The notes below the pieces were generated by a model that worked only from the letters and a program-made list of their open reading frames with translations, had not been told where the DNA came from and did not search any database. From Henriciella marina (GTDB lineage: Bacteria > Pseudomonadota > Alphaproteobacteria > Caulobacterales > Hyphomonadaceae): a stretch of DNA of 64,000 nucleotides. Positions 53,743 through 62,467 of the stretch are shown here, piece by piece; the first letter of the stretch is position 1, and every line of letters begins with the position of its first letter. The translations under genes were made by a program, and so were the position numbers. Location of the stretch: contig NZ_JAPWGW010000003.1 of NCBI RefSeq assembly GCF_027213945.1, forward strand, positions 434,001 to 498,000, given 5' to 3'.

Positions 53743-54594
53743 CTAGCGATTTGCGTAACGCGCTGCGCTGGCCGGAAAGACGCCCATGATCTTCAGCGAT
53801 GTGGAGAAGAAGCCAAGCTCTTCCAGCGCGAGTTGCACGCGGCGCTCATCCGGATGGCCTTCAATCTCGGCATAGAACTGCGTTGCCGTAAATGAGCCAT
53901 CAATCTGGTAGCTTTCCAGCTTGGTCATGTTCACGCCATTGGTCGCGAAGCCGCCCATCGCCTTGTAGAGCGCGGCTGGAATGTTGCGGACCTGAAACAG
54001 GAAAGACGTTACCGCATCATCGCCGACATCTTCATGCTCAAGCGGGTCTGGCGCCATAATGACGAAACGGGTCGTATTGTGTTCGGCATCCTCAATGTCC
54101 CGGGCCAGGATATTGAGGCCATAGACCTCAGCTGCGAGTTCGGGCGCGATCGCCGCGGTCGTCTGCTCGCCCAGTTCCTTCACGATCCGCGCTGCGCCGG
54201 CCGTATCAGCGGCCACAATCGGCTCGATCCCATGCTCGCGCATGAAAGCGCGGCACTGGCCGAGCGCCATGATGTGGGAATGGGCCTGGCTGACCTGTGA
54301 CAGCTCGACACCCGGCAGCGCCATGAGTTGAAAGCGGATCGGCATGAAATGCTCGCCGATTATGTTGAGCGTCGTTGCCGGCAGCAGGTGGTGAATGTCG
54401 CCGACACGCCCGGCAATCGTATTTTCGACAGGTATCATGGCAAGGTCAGCGTCGCCGCGCTCGACCAGGGACAGCACGTCTTCAAACGTCTTGCAGGCGA
54501 CCGGTTCCATGTCGGGATAGGTCTCATTGCAAGCGATATGGGAGTTTGCGCCCGGTTCGCCCTGATATGCTATTCGCCCTTGCCGCATGTCCAT
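53743..54594 (-). CDS. pheA: Prephenate dehydratase
   Basis: The start at 54594 (MDMRQGRIAYQGEPGANSH) has GAGG eight bases upstream; a 28-codon in-frame extension is not family-like. The 283-residue single-function enzyme has the periplasmic-binding-type catalytic domain with IPVENTIAGRV and the family motif NTTRFVIM, and a C-terminal ACT domain (TSFLFQVRNIPAALYKAMGG; ESYQIDGSFTATQFYAEIEGH) that senses phenylalanine. There is no fused chorismate mutase. No Phe-rich leader ORF was found upstream. Confidence 0.95.
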   Translation of the reverse strand: MDMRQGRIAYQGEPGANSHIACNETYPDMEPVACKTFEDVLSLVERGDADLAMIPVENTIAGRVGDIHHLLPATTLNIIGEHFMPIRFQLMALPGVELSQVSQAHSHIMALGQCRAFMREHGIEPIVAADTAGAARIVKELGEQTTAAIAPELAAEVYGLNILARDIEDAEHNTTRFVIMAPDPLEHEDVGDDAVTSFLFQVRNIPAALYKAMGGFATNGVNMTKLESYQIDGSFTATQFYAEIEGHPDERRVQLALEELGFFSTSLKIMGVFPASAARYANR

Positions 54595-54832
54595 TACCTG
54601 TTCCTCGTCCAGATTCCCAACTCTTGTTTCAAAGAGCGGCCTGCCATGCGGGAGGCGCAGGCGATTTGCAAGCCCCACACCCTGTTGCGGCCAGACAGGT
54701 CAGGACCAAGCCTGCGCCCATTCGCCGCTGTAAATGCCCACGCATCCCGCAACACATCCGCTTATATTGCCACCGACTCGATAGCGTGCCAGAAGGCGCG
54801 CAAAGACTGATAAAGATACAAGGATGATCCCG
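54595..54832. promoter_or_regulatory. Divergent promoter region, pheA/cytochrome c
   Basis: About 238 bases between divergent starts. AAGG lies nine bases before the chosen cytochrome start. No leader ORF, operator or terminator is recognised. Confidence 0.35.
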
Positions 54833-55648
54833 ATGGGCGATCTCTTCTGGAACAAGGTATTCGGTGCGATCCTAGCTGTTGTGCTGGTCGTTATGGGCCT
54901 GCAGACGCTGTCAGGCATGGTCTTCTCATCCGGCGGCGACGGCCACCATGGTGAGGAGGCTCACAGCCTCAATGAATGGGCGCAGGGCCGTTTCTCATAT
55001 TACACCGAAATCGCAGAGACCGGCGGCGCGGGCGCCGTTGAAGAAGAAGTATACGATTTGGGCGCTCTTCTTGCTGCTGCTGACCCAACATCGGGCGAGC
55101 GCGCCTTCAAAGCGAAATGCTCGACCTGTCACACCATCGAGCAAGGCGGCAGCAACGGTACCGGCCCTAACCTCTATGCTATCGTCGGCGACAGCCACGC
55201 TCACGATCCAAGCTTTGGCTACTCTTCAGCCATGCAGGCCACGTCGAGCGAGAGCTGGACCTATGAAAGCATGGATCAGTGGCTCGAGAATCCGTCCTCC
55301 TATATTCGCGGCACCTCCATGGCCTTCGCTGGCCTTCGCCGCGACGATGAGCGTGCGGACGTGATTGCGTATCTCGCACAGTACACCCCGGAGGCACCGG
55401 CCTTCCCAGAGCCGCTTCCTGAAGAGGAAGAAGGCGCAGAGGGTGATGCCCCGGCAGAAGGCGACGGAGCTGACGGTGAAGCTGTTGACGCAACTCTTGA
55501 TGCTGAGACCGTTGAAGACGCACCGACACTGGCGACCGGCGAGATAGAGACCCAGGACGTTGTAGACGACCAGGACTCAGAAGCTGAAGGCAATGTCAGC
55601 GAAGTCGAAATGACGCCGGAAGCAGAAGACGGCGAAACCGAAGAGTAG
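54833..55648 (+). CDS. Membrane-anchored cytochrome c with long acidic tail
   Basis: The start at 54833 (MGDLFWNKVFGAILAVVLVVMG) is preferred because AAGG is properly spaced; the ATG nine bases upstream is adjoining AAGG. The 271-residue protein has an uncleaved N-terminal membrane anchor (about 8-25), a class I cytochrome c domain with CSTCH at 96-100 and the axial Met163 in TSMAFAGL, then about 80 Glu/Asp-rich residues to the C-terminus. It resembles CycM/cytochrome c552 proteins that carry electrons between bc1 complex and terminal oxidases. The tail is much longer than in typical CycM. Confidence 0.85.
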   Translation: MGDLFWNKVFGAILAVVLVVMGLQTLSGMVFSSGGDGHHGEEAHSLNEWAQGRFSYYTEIAETGGAGAVEEEVYDLGALLAAADPTSGERAFKAKCSTCHTIEQGGSNGTGPNLYAIVGDSHAHDPSFGYSSAMQATSSESWTYESMDQWLENPSSYIRGTSMAFAGLRRDDERADVIAYLAQYTPEAPAFPEPLPEEEEGAEGDAPAEGDGADGEAVDATLDAETVEDAPTLATGEIETQDVVDDQDSEAEGNVSEVEMTPEAEDGETEE

Positions 55649-55658
55649 GCTTTGTGCT

Positions 55659-56510
55659 TTACCGGTGAGCGAGCCAGTCAGGCGTCCGCTCTCTTTCTTT
55701 AGAGATATCGATACGGCGAGCTCCTCTGGGCTCGCCGTATTCTTTTGCAATGCGCGGAATTGCCATCAGCAGCGGCTCCTTCGCAACGGCCATGTGATGA
55801 CCATTCGCATGAAGCAGCGTCTTGTCATCCAGCATGATACCGACATGCCCCTTCCAGAAGACCAGGTCATTGCGCCGTAGCGCGCCTGGCGCATTCCAGT
55901 CGTCCACGGCCTCACCACTCCAGGCGAATTGCATGTCGCTGTCCCGCGGCAGGACGACACCGCATGAAAGGAATGCCGCCCGCGTCAGCCCGGTACAATC
56001 AAGACCGAGGCTCTCGCAACCACCCCAGAGATATGGCGCATGCAGGAAACGAAGCGCTACATCGGCAGGATCATCAAAGCGGGTATTGATCGGCTGCACG
56101 TGACCCGATGTCAGCCATCCACCTCGTGTTGTCCGGAAAAAGCCGTTCTCCTCGCCCGTTACAGTAACCGCGCTTCCCATGGAGATCAGTCCATATGGCG
56201 CCGATTTCAGGTGCGGTTGCGAATAGGCATACGTACGCAAGGCGCTCACCCAGTGGGTTGGCTCTGAAACCGGAGCGGAGAGCGCGTCCATGAGCGTCCA
56301 GCCGACATAGCGATCACGCTCCATCTGAACCAGGCCAAATTCGCCAGCTTCGCTGAATAGAGTAACGGTCTCACCATGTAGCGCCTGAGTCACCATTTCG
56401 GCGTCCGGGCGCGGGGCACCTCGCAGCGCTGCGATGCCCGCAGACACCTGCATCAGCATGCCCTGCCCGCGACGAGGCGGCGTCAGTCGTTGATCGAAGA
56501 AATCAGGCAC
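55659..56510 (-). CDS. NlpC/P60-family peptidase with SH3-like domains
   Basis: The 283-residue protein has two SH3-like regions (about 17-80 and 88-140) and an NlpC/P60 domain with the catalytic Cys172 in LDCTGLTRAAF, His222 in KGHVGIMLDD and a third residue at HANGHHM. It fits the group of bacterial cell-wall dipeptidases (YkfC-like or gamma-D-Glu-DAP). No signal peptide is evident, so it may act on recycled muropeptides in the cytoplasm. It lies 13 bases after the MarR gene. Confidence 0.88.
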   Translation of the reverse strand: MPDFFDQRLTPPRRGQGMLMQVSAGIAALRGAPRPDAEMVTQALHGETVTLFSEAGEFGLVQMERDRYVGWTLMDALSAPVSEPTHWVSALRTYAYSQPHLKSAPYGLISMGSAVTVTGEENGFFRTTRGGWLTSGHVQPINTRFDDPADVALRFLHAPYLWGGCESLGLDCTGLTRAAFLSCGVVLPRDSDMQFAWSGEAVDDWNAPGALRRNDLVFWKGHVGIMLDDKTLLHANGHHMAVAKEPLLMAIPRIAKEYGEPRGARRIDISKERERTPDWLAHR

Positions 56511-56523
56511 GGCGCCACCTCAA

Positions 56524-56913
56524 TCAGGCCGCGACATTCTTGTCCAGTGGTTTGGCGTCCGCAATTGACTTGCGCTCTTCGCCAGCCTCGGCAGCAATGA
56601 TGAGTTCGGCGAATTCCCGTAGCCAGGTCATGCCCTCGACCGTACGCTCAATAATGACGCTGCGCAGGTCATGCTCATCACGGCGACGGCGGACAAAACC
56701 AAGCTTCTCGAGCGCATCAACAGCCCGTGTGACAGCGGGCTTTGCCAGATCAAGATCTGTCGCAAGACCCCGGACCGTATGTGGTCCGGCAGACAGGGCA
56801 ACTGCCATCAGGATCGCCTGTTGGCGAGCGGTCAAGTCGCCGTCCGATGTGCGCACATAGGATGCCAGGGCGCGGCGCCACAGATTGAGGGCTGCTCTTT
56901 CGTTCATCGCCAT
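56524..56913 (-). CDS. MarR-family transcriptional regulator
   Basis: The 129-residue protein has a winged helix with LTARQQAILMAVAL, the recognition region VRGLATDLDLAKPAVTRAVDALEKLGFVRRRRDEHDLRS and a wing; the DxRS segment is typical of MarR. Cotranscribed with the NlpC/P60 gene, which is a possible target. Ligand unknown. It lies about 98 bases after degP on the same strand. Confidence 0.85.
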   Translation of the reverse strand: MAMNERAALNLWRRALASYVRTSDGDLTARQQAILMAVALSAGPHTVRGLATDLDLAKPAVTRAVDALEKLGFVRRRRDEHDLRSVIIERTVEGMTWLREFAELIIAAEAGEERKSIADAKPLDKNVAA

Positions 56914-57011
56914 ACAGTCACGCTCCTGATCCCGGTCGCCCTCCCCAATTCATAGAACTGTGATTTGCGGACGTCGTAAAGCAACGGCTTGCCGATCAGA
57001 ATTCTGCGTTC

Positions 57012-58478
57012 TTACCGCTTGGTTTCGATGGTGAAAAACATGTTCTGCCCGGAGCGATTCACACGCAGGAGCAGCGGCGCGCCCGGCGGTGCATTCGTCG
57101 GCGAAAGCGCATCATATGCATCTTCCAGGTCAGCCACGCGCTTGAAGCCCATCTCCGTGATGACGTCGCCCTTGCGCAGCTTTCCGAAGCTTGGACCATT
57201 GGCGGCGACGGAGTTTACCAGCACTCCATCGACACCGCGCGCAATGCCGTAGCGGCGGCGGGCATCGTCATCGACATTCTTGAGTTCCGCCCCGATCGGG
57301 TTTTGAGCCAGCGCATTGTCGGGCAGCGGTTCGCGTGTCTCGGACTCATTGTTCGACGCAAGTTCACCGACCTCAAATATCACGGTCCGCCGTTTACGAT
57401 CACGGATGAGGTCAACGCGCACGCGCTTTCCAATCTCTGTCTCGGCAACAATACGGGTCAGACCACGAACATTCTCGATCATCTTGCCGTCAAAAGTCAG
57501 TAGCAGGTCGCCAACTTCGAAATCGGCACTGGCTGCTGGCCCTGCACCGTCAATATTGGTGATAATGACGCCATCTGTGCTGTCGAGGCCGTAGGCGCCC
57601 GCAAGGCCTTCATCAATGCCCTGAACATTGACACCGAACCAGCCGCGGCGCGGCTTGCCGTATTCAATGATCTGCGCGGCAACCTGCTCGACGAGATTTG
57701 CAGGAATGGAAAACCCAAGGCCGACAGACCCGCCAGTCGGCGAGATGATTGCCGTGTTCACGCCCACGACTTCGCCGTTCAGATTAAAGAGCGGGCCGCC
57801 CGAATTACCCCGGTTGATCGCCGCATCGGTCTGAATGAAGTCGTCATAGCGCCCGGACTGGATGTCACGATTGCGTGCCGAAATAATACCGGCTGACACC
57901 GAGCCACCGAAGCCAAACGGGTTACCGATGGCCATCACCCAGTCGCCAACTTCTGCTGCGTCGCTGTCAGCAAATTCGACGAAGGGTAGCGGCGCTTCGC
58001 TCTCAACTTTCAAGACGGCAATATCGGTCTCGACATCGGTTCCGATCAGTTCCGCCTGAAGCGTCCGACCGGACGCAAAGATCACGTTGATCTCGTCAGC
58101 ATTCTCGATGACGTGGTTATTGGTAATGATCACGCCATCGGCGGAAACGACAAAGCCGGACCCTAGCGACCCCTCACGGCGAAAGCCCTCGGGGTCACGA
58201 CCGAAGAATTCGTTGAAACGCTCAAGCGGAGAACCGTCAGGAAATTCCGGCATACCATTCGGCGCTACGGTCTGGCTTGTCGTGATGTTGACCACCGACG
58301 GCATGAGACGACGCGCAAGCTCAGAGAAAGAGTCCGGCGCGCGCTGCTGGTCGATGACACTTGTCGTATCAGAGAGAGAACCTCGAGTTTCGCCCTGCGA
58401 TCGCTGCGCACCCGCTGGACCAGCCAGCAAGGCAGCGCCAGCAAGCCCGGCCAGGGCCGAAATCGCAAAACGTCTCAT
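57012..58478 (-). CDS. degP: Periplasmic serine protease/chaperone DegP (HtrA family)
   Basis: The start at 58478 is set at the signal peptide (MRRFAISALAGLAGAALLAGPAGA); a GGAG box eight bases before it supports this. The 488-residue protein has the trypsin-like triad H122 (ITNNHVIE), D152 (ETDIAVLKV) and S226 (NRGNSGGPL), then two PDZ domains (about 270-360 and 400-488). It degrades or refolds damaged envelope proteins. It follows hflK-hflC-DUF2065, a standard alphaproteobacterial order. Could also be named degQ; the name is by general family. Confidence 0.95.
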   Translation of the reverse strand: MRRFAISALAGLAGAALLAGPAGAQRSQGETRGSLSDTTSVIDQQRAPDSFSELARRLMPSVVNITTSQTVAPNGMPEFPDGSPLERFNEFFGRDPEGFRREGSLGSGFVVSADGVIITNNHVIENADEINVIFASGRTLQAELIGTDVETDIAVLKVESEAPLPFVEFADSDAAEVGDWVMAIGNPFGFGGSVSAGIISARNRDIQSGRYDDFIQTDAAINRGNSGGPLFNLNGEVVGVNTAIISPTGGSVGLGFSIPANLVEQVAAQIIEYGKPRRGWFGVNVQGIDEGLAGAYGLDSTDGVIITNIDGAGPAASADFEVGDLLLTFDGKMIENVRGLTRIVAETEIGKRVRVDLIRDRKRRTVIFEVGELASNNESETREPLPDNALAQNPIGAELKNVDDDARRRYGIARGVDGVLVNSVAANGPSFGKLRKGDVITEMGFKRVADLEDAYDALSPTNAPPGAPLLLRVNRSGQNMFFTIETKR

Positions 58479-58550
58479 ACTCCGTACTCCATCACACACG
58501 CATACTTGTTAGTTTTGAACTATGGCGGTTCGCAGGCAGAACGCAACGCG

Positions 58551-58748
58551 TCAACCAAACCGGACGGCGCAATAGAACAGGATCAGTCCCAGTATCGCTG
58601 ACCAGATGCCACCGCTGCGTACCGCGTCGAGCGGTAGTGCCGACAGCCACGCCGCCATCCGGCGCATGGTTTCGGGCGCGGCGGCGTAGAGGATGCCCTC
58701 CAGCGCAAACCACAACCCGACCGCCGCAATAAGGACCTGCCAGCTCAT
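58551..58748 (-). CDS. DUF2065 membrane protein (65 aa)
   Basis: A tiny protein with two membrane helices (MSWQVLIAAVGLWFALEG..., and GIWSAILGLILFYCAVRFG), matching the DUF2065 family that regularly accompanies hflKC and degP. Role unknown; likely a small partner of the membrane protease-regulating complex. It starts 39 bases after hflC. Confidence 0.85.
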   Translation of the reverse strand: MSWQVLIAAVGLWFALEGILYAAAPETMRRMAAWLSALPLDAVRSGGIWSAILGLILFYCAVRFG

Positions 58749-58787
58749 GACAGGTCCAGATTGATAGCAGAGTTGCGGCGTAACGCC

Positions 58788-59684
58788 TTAGCGGCGTGAA
58801 CCGCTCTGGCGGGCCTGGTCGATGAAGTCATTGCAAACTCCAAGCTGGTTTGGTCCGACCACAATGCGGGTGCCTTCGGTAAAGGCTTCCTCACAGGCAA
58901 TGAGCGAGCGATAGAAGCGGAAGAATTCGGCATCCTGCTCATAGGCCTCAGCGTAGATTTCGTTTCGGCGGGCATCGCCTTCACCGCGAATTTCTTCCGA
59001 CTGCTGCCGGGCTTCAGCCAGTAGAACCGTACGCTCGCGTTCCGCCGTCGCACGAACAAGTTGTGCGCGCTCATCGCCCTCAGCACGGATTTCCTCAGCC
59101 TCTTGCTCACGCGTAGCTTCCATACGCTGGAAGACACGCTCCGACACATCATCCGGAAGGTCCGCGCGGCGGATACGAACATCGATGATTTCGATACCGC
59201 GTCCTGCAATATTGCCCGCAAGGTTGGTGCGGATCTCATCCATCAGTTCAGAGCGCTGACCAGAAATAATGTCTTCCGGCAGGCGTGAGGCAAGCGCGTT
59301 ACGGATGGCTGCATCCGTAAAGTTACGAAGCTGGCTGCGTGCGTCACGCTCATTGTTGAGACGCTGATAGAAGGCGAGAGGATCGGAGATCTGCCAGCGG
59401 ACGAAAGCATCCACAATAAGCTGCTCCTGGTTCGAGGCATATGCCTCGATGCCCGGCACGTTGAGACCGAGGTTGCGGCGGTCATACATGACCACATTCT
59501 GCAACAGCGGAATCTTCAGTTTCAGGCCGGCCTCATCCGAACCCGGTTCATTATAGGCTTCAACCGCACGACCAACCTGCAGGAGAAGCGCCTGCTTGCG
59601 CTGGTCGACAATGAAGAACGAATTGAACAGGACAATAGCTACCAGAACGGCTGCGACGATCCCGAGGATACCGATCGATTTCAT
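58788..59684 (-). CDS. hflC: FtsH modulator HflC
   Basis: The 298-residue protein has one N-terminal membrane helix (about 5-25) with VDQRKQALLLQVGR, a stomatin/SPFH domain and a long coiled coil with EQEAEEIRAEGDERAQLV and RQQSEEIRGEGDARR. It assembles with HflK around FtsH in the inner membrane. The start lies three bases after the hflK stop. Confidence 0.96.
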   Translation of the reverse strand: MKSIGILGIVAAVLVAIVLFNSFFIVDQRKQALLLQVGRAVEAYNEPGSDEAGLKLKIPLLQNVVMYDRRNLGLNVPGIEAYASNQEQLIVDAFVRWQISDPLAFYQRLNNERDARSQLRNFTDAAIRNALASRLPEDIISGQRSELMDEIRTNLAGNIAGRGIEIIDVRIRRADLPDDVSERVFQRMEATREQEAEEIRAEGDERAQLVRATAERERTVLLAEARQQSEEIRGEGDARRNEIYAEAYEQDAEFFRFYRSLIACEEAFTEGTRIVVGPNQLGVCNDFIDQARQSGSRR

Positions 59685-59687
59685 GAC

Positions 59688-60830
59688 CTAGTTCTCCGAG
59701 TTTCTGCGATTGACGCTGTCGAGCGGCAGGTAAGGCACTGCGCCGGCGTCATTATCGAGGATAAGCTTGTCGCTACGATTGAGGACACGCTCCATCGTTT
59801 CAAGATACATGCGCTCACGGGTAACCTGTGGCGCCCGCTGATACTCCGTCAGGATTTGCGTGAAGCGATTGGCCTGACCAGATGCGTCCGCGATCACCTG
59901 CTCGCGATAAGCTTCTGCATCCTGAAGAATCTGCTGCGCCTCACCACGGGCACGCGGGATGATGTCGTTGGCGTAACGGTTGGCAACCTGCACGGCACGT
60001 TCAGCGTCCTGACCGGCATTGACCACGTCGATAAACGCCGCGCGGACTTCAGCCGGGGCCTGCGCTTCCTGAATTTCGACGTTCAGGATCTGCGCACCCG
60101 CGCGATAATCCTGAAGCAGAGCCTGAAGCTGTTCGCGAACCTGGTTCTGAAGCTCGTTACGACCCGTCGTGATGACATCGTCGAGATTCGACTTGCCGAC
60201 CACTTCGCGCATGACGCTCTCGGCGGCCGCTTTGACGAGATCCTCACCGTCCTCGACATTGAGGATGAAGTTCTCAGGATCTTCCTGATCATAGTACCAG
60301 AAGACGCGGTACTGGACGTCGACGATATTCTCGTCGCCAGTCAGCATCAGGCGCTCTTCTTCATTTGCACCGATCTGGGTGACCTGTTGTTGCTGCGACG
60401 GCATGATCTCATGCGTTTCGATCGGCGTCGGCAGATGAACATGGAGGCCCGGACCGAAATTCTTCTGCCACTGGCCAAAGCGGAACACCGCGGCCGTCTC
60501 ACCTTCGTCAACGACCACAACGCCGGAAAAAAGCCAGGCGAGCAGCGCTACGAAACCGAGGACGATAAAACCGAATGGACCGAAGTTCTGGCCACTGCCA
60601 CCGCGACCACCGCCGCCATTGCCACCACGGCCACGGCGAAAGCGCTCCTGCATGCGGCGCATCTGTTCTTCAAGATCGGGGCGATTGTTTCCACCACCGC
60701 CGCCAGACCCGTTGCCACCGCCAGAACCGCCAGGGCGGGACCAGGGCGAATCAGACTTCTTGCCCTGGGATCCCCACGGGCTGCTGCCTTTGGACGAACC
60801 CTCTCCGTCCTTATTATCATTCCAGGGCAT
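59688..60830 (-). CDS. hflK: FtsH modulator HflK
   Basis: The 380-residue protein begins with a Gly/Ser/Asn-rich cytoplasmic tail of about 85 residues, then a membrane helix (about 88-108, FGFIVLGFVALLAWLFSG), an SPFH domain with ETAAVFRFGQW and a coiled coil. AAGGAGG-type box precedes the ATG. First gene of hflK-hflC-DUF2065-degP, divergent from mrp. Confidence 0.96.
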   Translation of the reverse strand: MPWNDNKDGEGSSKGSSPWGSQGKKSDSPWSRPGGSGGGNGSGGGGGNNRPDLEEQMRRMQERFRRGRGGNGGGGRGGSGQNFGPFGFIVLGFVALLAWLFSGVVVVDEGETAAVFRFGQWQKNFGPGLHVHLPTPIETHEIMPSQQQQVTQIGANEEERLMLTGDENIVDVQYRVFWYYDQEDPENFILNVEDGEDLVKAAAESVMREVVGKSNLDDVITTGRNELQNQVREQLQALLQDYRAGAQILNVEIQEAQAPAEVRAAFIDVVNAGQDAERAVQVANRYANDIIPRARGEAQQILQDAEAYREQVIADASGQANRFTQILTEYQRAPQVTRERMYLETMERVLNRSDKLILDNDAGAVPYLPLDSVNRRNSEN

Positions 60831-60852
60831 TGCCCCTCCTTCACGACTGTCC

Positions 60853-60870
60853 GTCTATGGCCATATAGAC
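60853..60870. promoter_or_regulatory. Imperfect palindrome between hflK and mrp
   Basis: Arms GTCTAT and ATAGAC flank GGCCAT, 22 bases before the hflK ATG and about 50 bases before mrp. Its place between two divergent starts makes it a possible operator; it could be chance. Confidence 0.3.
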
Positions 60871-60920
60871 ACTGAACGAATATGTGCACCCCAGACCGCG
60901 TGCATCAAGGAGTGGCCCGC

Positions 60921-62114
60921 ATGTTTCGGCGTAAACAGCGACAATCTGGCAGCCTCGAAGACCGAATTCGGGCTGCGCTAGGCAGTCCGGACTGGCTTCA
61001 GGGCGTCCGCGTGCAGGATGGCGAACGCGTCACTCTAATCCTCGATGGCGACCCCGAAGACCTTGAGGGCTCCGAGGCGCGCCGCATTGAGGCCGAAGCC
61101 CGCGTCATGAATATTGCTGGCGTTACCGAGGTACGTGCCATGCTGACGGCGGAACGCGCCGCGGGCAGTACACCACTGGAAGATCCGCACGCGCACACCG
61201 TTTCCCCGACCGGCCAACCAAAGCCTGGCCACCGCCGGGTGTCCAAAGGGGCACGCCTGTCTGACGACGCGATCACCCAGGGCCAGCCCGGCCAACCGAC
61301 GACAGATCGCATTCCCGGCATTTCACGCATTCTCGTCGTGGCGAGCGCCAAGGGGGGAGTGGGCAAGTCCACTGTTGCTGTGAACCTTGCCGCTGCTTTC
61401 GCCAGGCTCGGCCTGAAGACGGGTCTCCTCGATGCAGACATCTATGGCCCCAGCGCGCCGACTATGCTCGGCACAGGTGATGCTTCGCCCGAGACGGATG
61501 CCGCCGGCAAACTAATCCCCGTCGAAGCGCATGGCATACGGTCACTGTCTATCGGCTACCTGTCAGATCCCGATGCCCCGATGATCTGGCGCGGCCCAAT
61601 TGTGATGTCGGCGATTACCCAGATGCTGAACGATGCAGCCTGGGGCACGCCAGAAGATCCGCTGGACCTGCTCATCATCGATACCCCGCCCGGCACGGGC
61701 GACGCACAACTCGCCATCGCGCAGAAAGTGCCGGTGACAGCTGCCGTCCTGGTAACCACACCGCAGGAAGTTGCACTCGCAGACGTGCGCCGCGGCGCAG
61801 CCATGTTCGCCAAGACGGCCGTGCCTGTATTGGGCATCGTGGAAACGATGAGCTGGTTCGAGGATCTTGCCGGCAACCGTCACCACCTGATGGGTCAGGG
61901 CGGTGGCAGAACAATCGCGGACGCACTCGGCCTGCCTCTGTTGGCTGAGCTGCCCATTCTCGACGAAATCCGCGAAGGCGGGGATATAGGCAGACCGGCT
62001 GCCCTCAGTGATGGCCCTTCGGCAAAACTGTTTCATGAGCTCTCCAGATCGGTCGCGCTGAACCTGGACAGCCTGCAAACCAAGGCCCCTCCCCGCATCA
62101 TTTTCGAGGATTGA
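60921..62114 (+). CDS. mrp: Mrp/NBP35-family ATP-binding protein
   Basis: The start at 60921 is chosen for AAGGAG at 60907-60912. The 397-residue protein has an N-terminal MIP18/DUF59 domain (about 1-80), a linker, and the ParA-type ATPase: VASAKGGVGKSTVAVNLAAAF (deviant Walker A), LDADIYGPSAPTMLG, IIDTPPGTGDAQL. It is an iron-sulfur cluster carrier/assembly factor. The CxxC of many family members is missing: after VETMSWF comes EDLAGNRHH. That is also so in other alphaproteobacterial copies. Confidence 0.93.
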   Translation: MFRRKQRQSGSLEDRIRAALGSPDWLQGVRVQDGERVTLILDGDPEDLEGSEARRIEAEARVMNIAGVTEVRAMLTAERAAGSTPLEDPHAHTVSPTGQPKPGHRRVSKGARLSDDAITQGQPGQPTTDRIPGISRILVVASAKGGVGKSTVAVNLAAAFARLGLKTGLLDADIYGPSAPTMLGTGDASPETDAAGKLIPVEAHGIRSLSIGYLSDPDAPMIWRGPIVMSAITQMLNDAAWGTPEDPLDLLIIDTPPGTGDAQLAIAQKVPVTAAVLVTTPQEVALADVRRGAAMFAKTAVPVLGIVETMSWFEDLAGNRHHLMGQGGGRTIADALGLPLLAELPILDEIREGGDIGRPAALSDGPSAKLFHELSRSVALNLDSLQTKAPPRIIFED

Positions 62115-62119
62115 CCGAC

Positions 62120-62464
62120 ATGCCGAGTGATATCCTGTATCTGCTTACGCCCGGCGAAGACCCGGCCTATCCGGGCGAAACGTTTTACTGCCCGCCATGC
62201 GCAATGGTCGAAGGTGTACTCGCATCGTTTCCGGAGCTCGCCGCCAAGCTGGACGTGCGCCGGGTCGACTGGCCCCGCCCCCGCAAGGACGTTGTCGCTG
62301 TTGTCGGCGAAGAGAACCAGTCACTTCCCATGCTGTTGCTCGAAGAAGGCACCTCCTCACCGCACCAGACCGGCACCCATCAGGGCCGTGCTTTCATCAA
62401 TGACCGCGACGATATTCTGGCAGCCCTGACTGAGCGGCACGGATTCCCGCGGGCGCCCCCATAG
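62120..62464 (+). CDS. DUF3088 family protein
   Basis: The ATG at 62120 has GAGGA about nine bases upstream; a TTG overlapping the mrp stop is an alternative. The 114-residue product contains ILYLLTPGEDP, FYCPPCAMVEGVLASFPEL (CxxC), VRRVDWPRPRKDVVAVVGEENQSLPMLLL, matching DUF3088, a thioredoxin-like group of unknown function. Cotranscribed with mrp; a redox or iron-sulfur role is possible but not shown. Confidence 0.82.
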   Translation: MPSDILYLLTPGEDPAYPGETFYCPPCAMVEGVLASFPELAAKLDVRRVDWPRPRKDVVAVVGEENQSLPMLLLEEGTSSPHQTGTHQGRAFINDRDDILAALTERHGFPRAPP

Positions 62465-62467
62465 GCG

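Noticed and set aside
54595-54832. A Phe-rich leader peptide upstream of pheA
   Set aside because: I read the minus strand for a short ORF with clustered Phe codons and found none; no terminator either.
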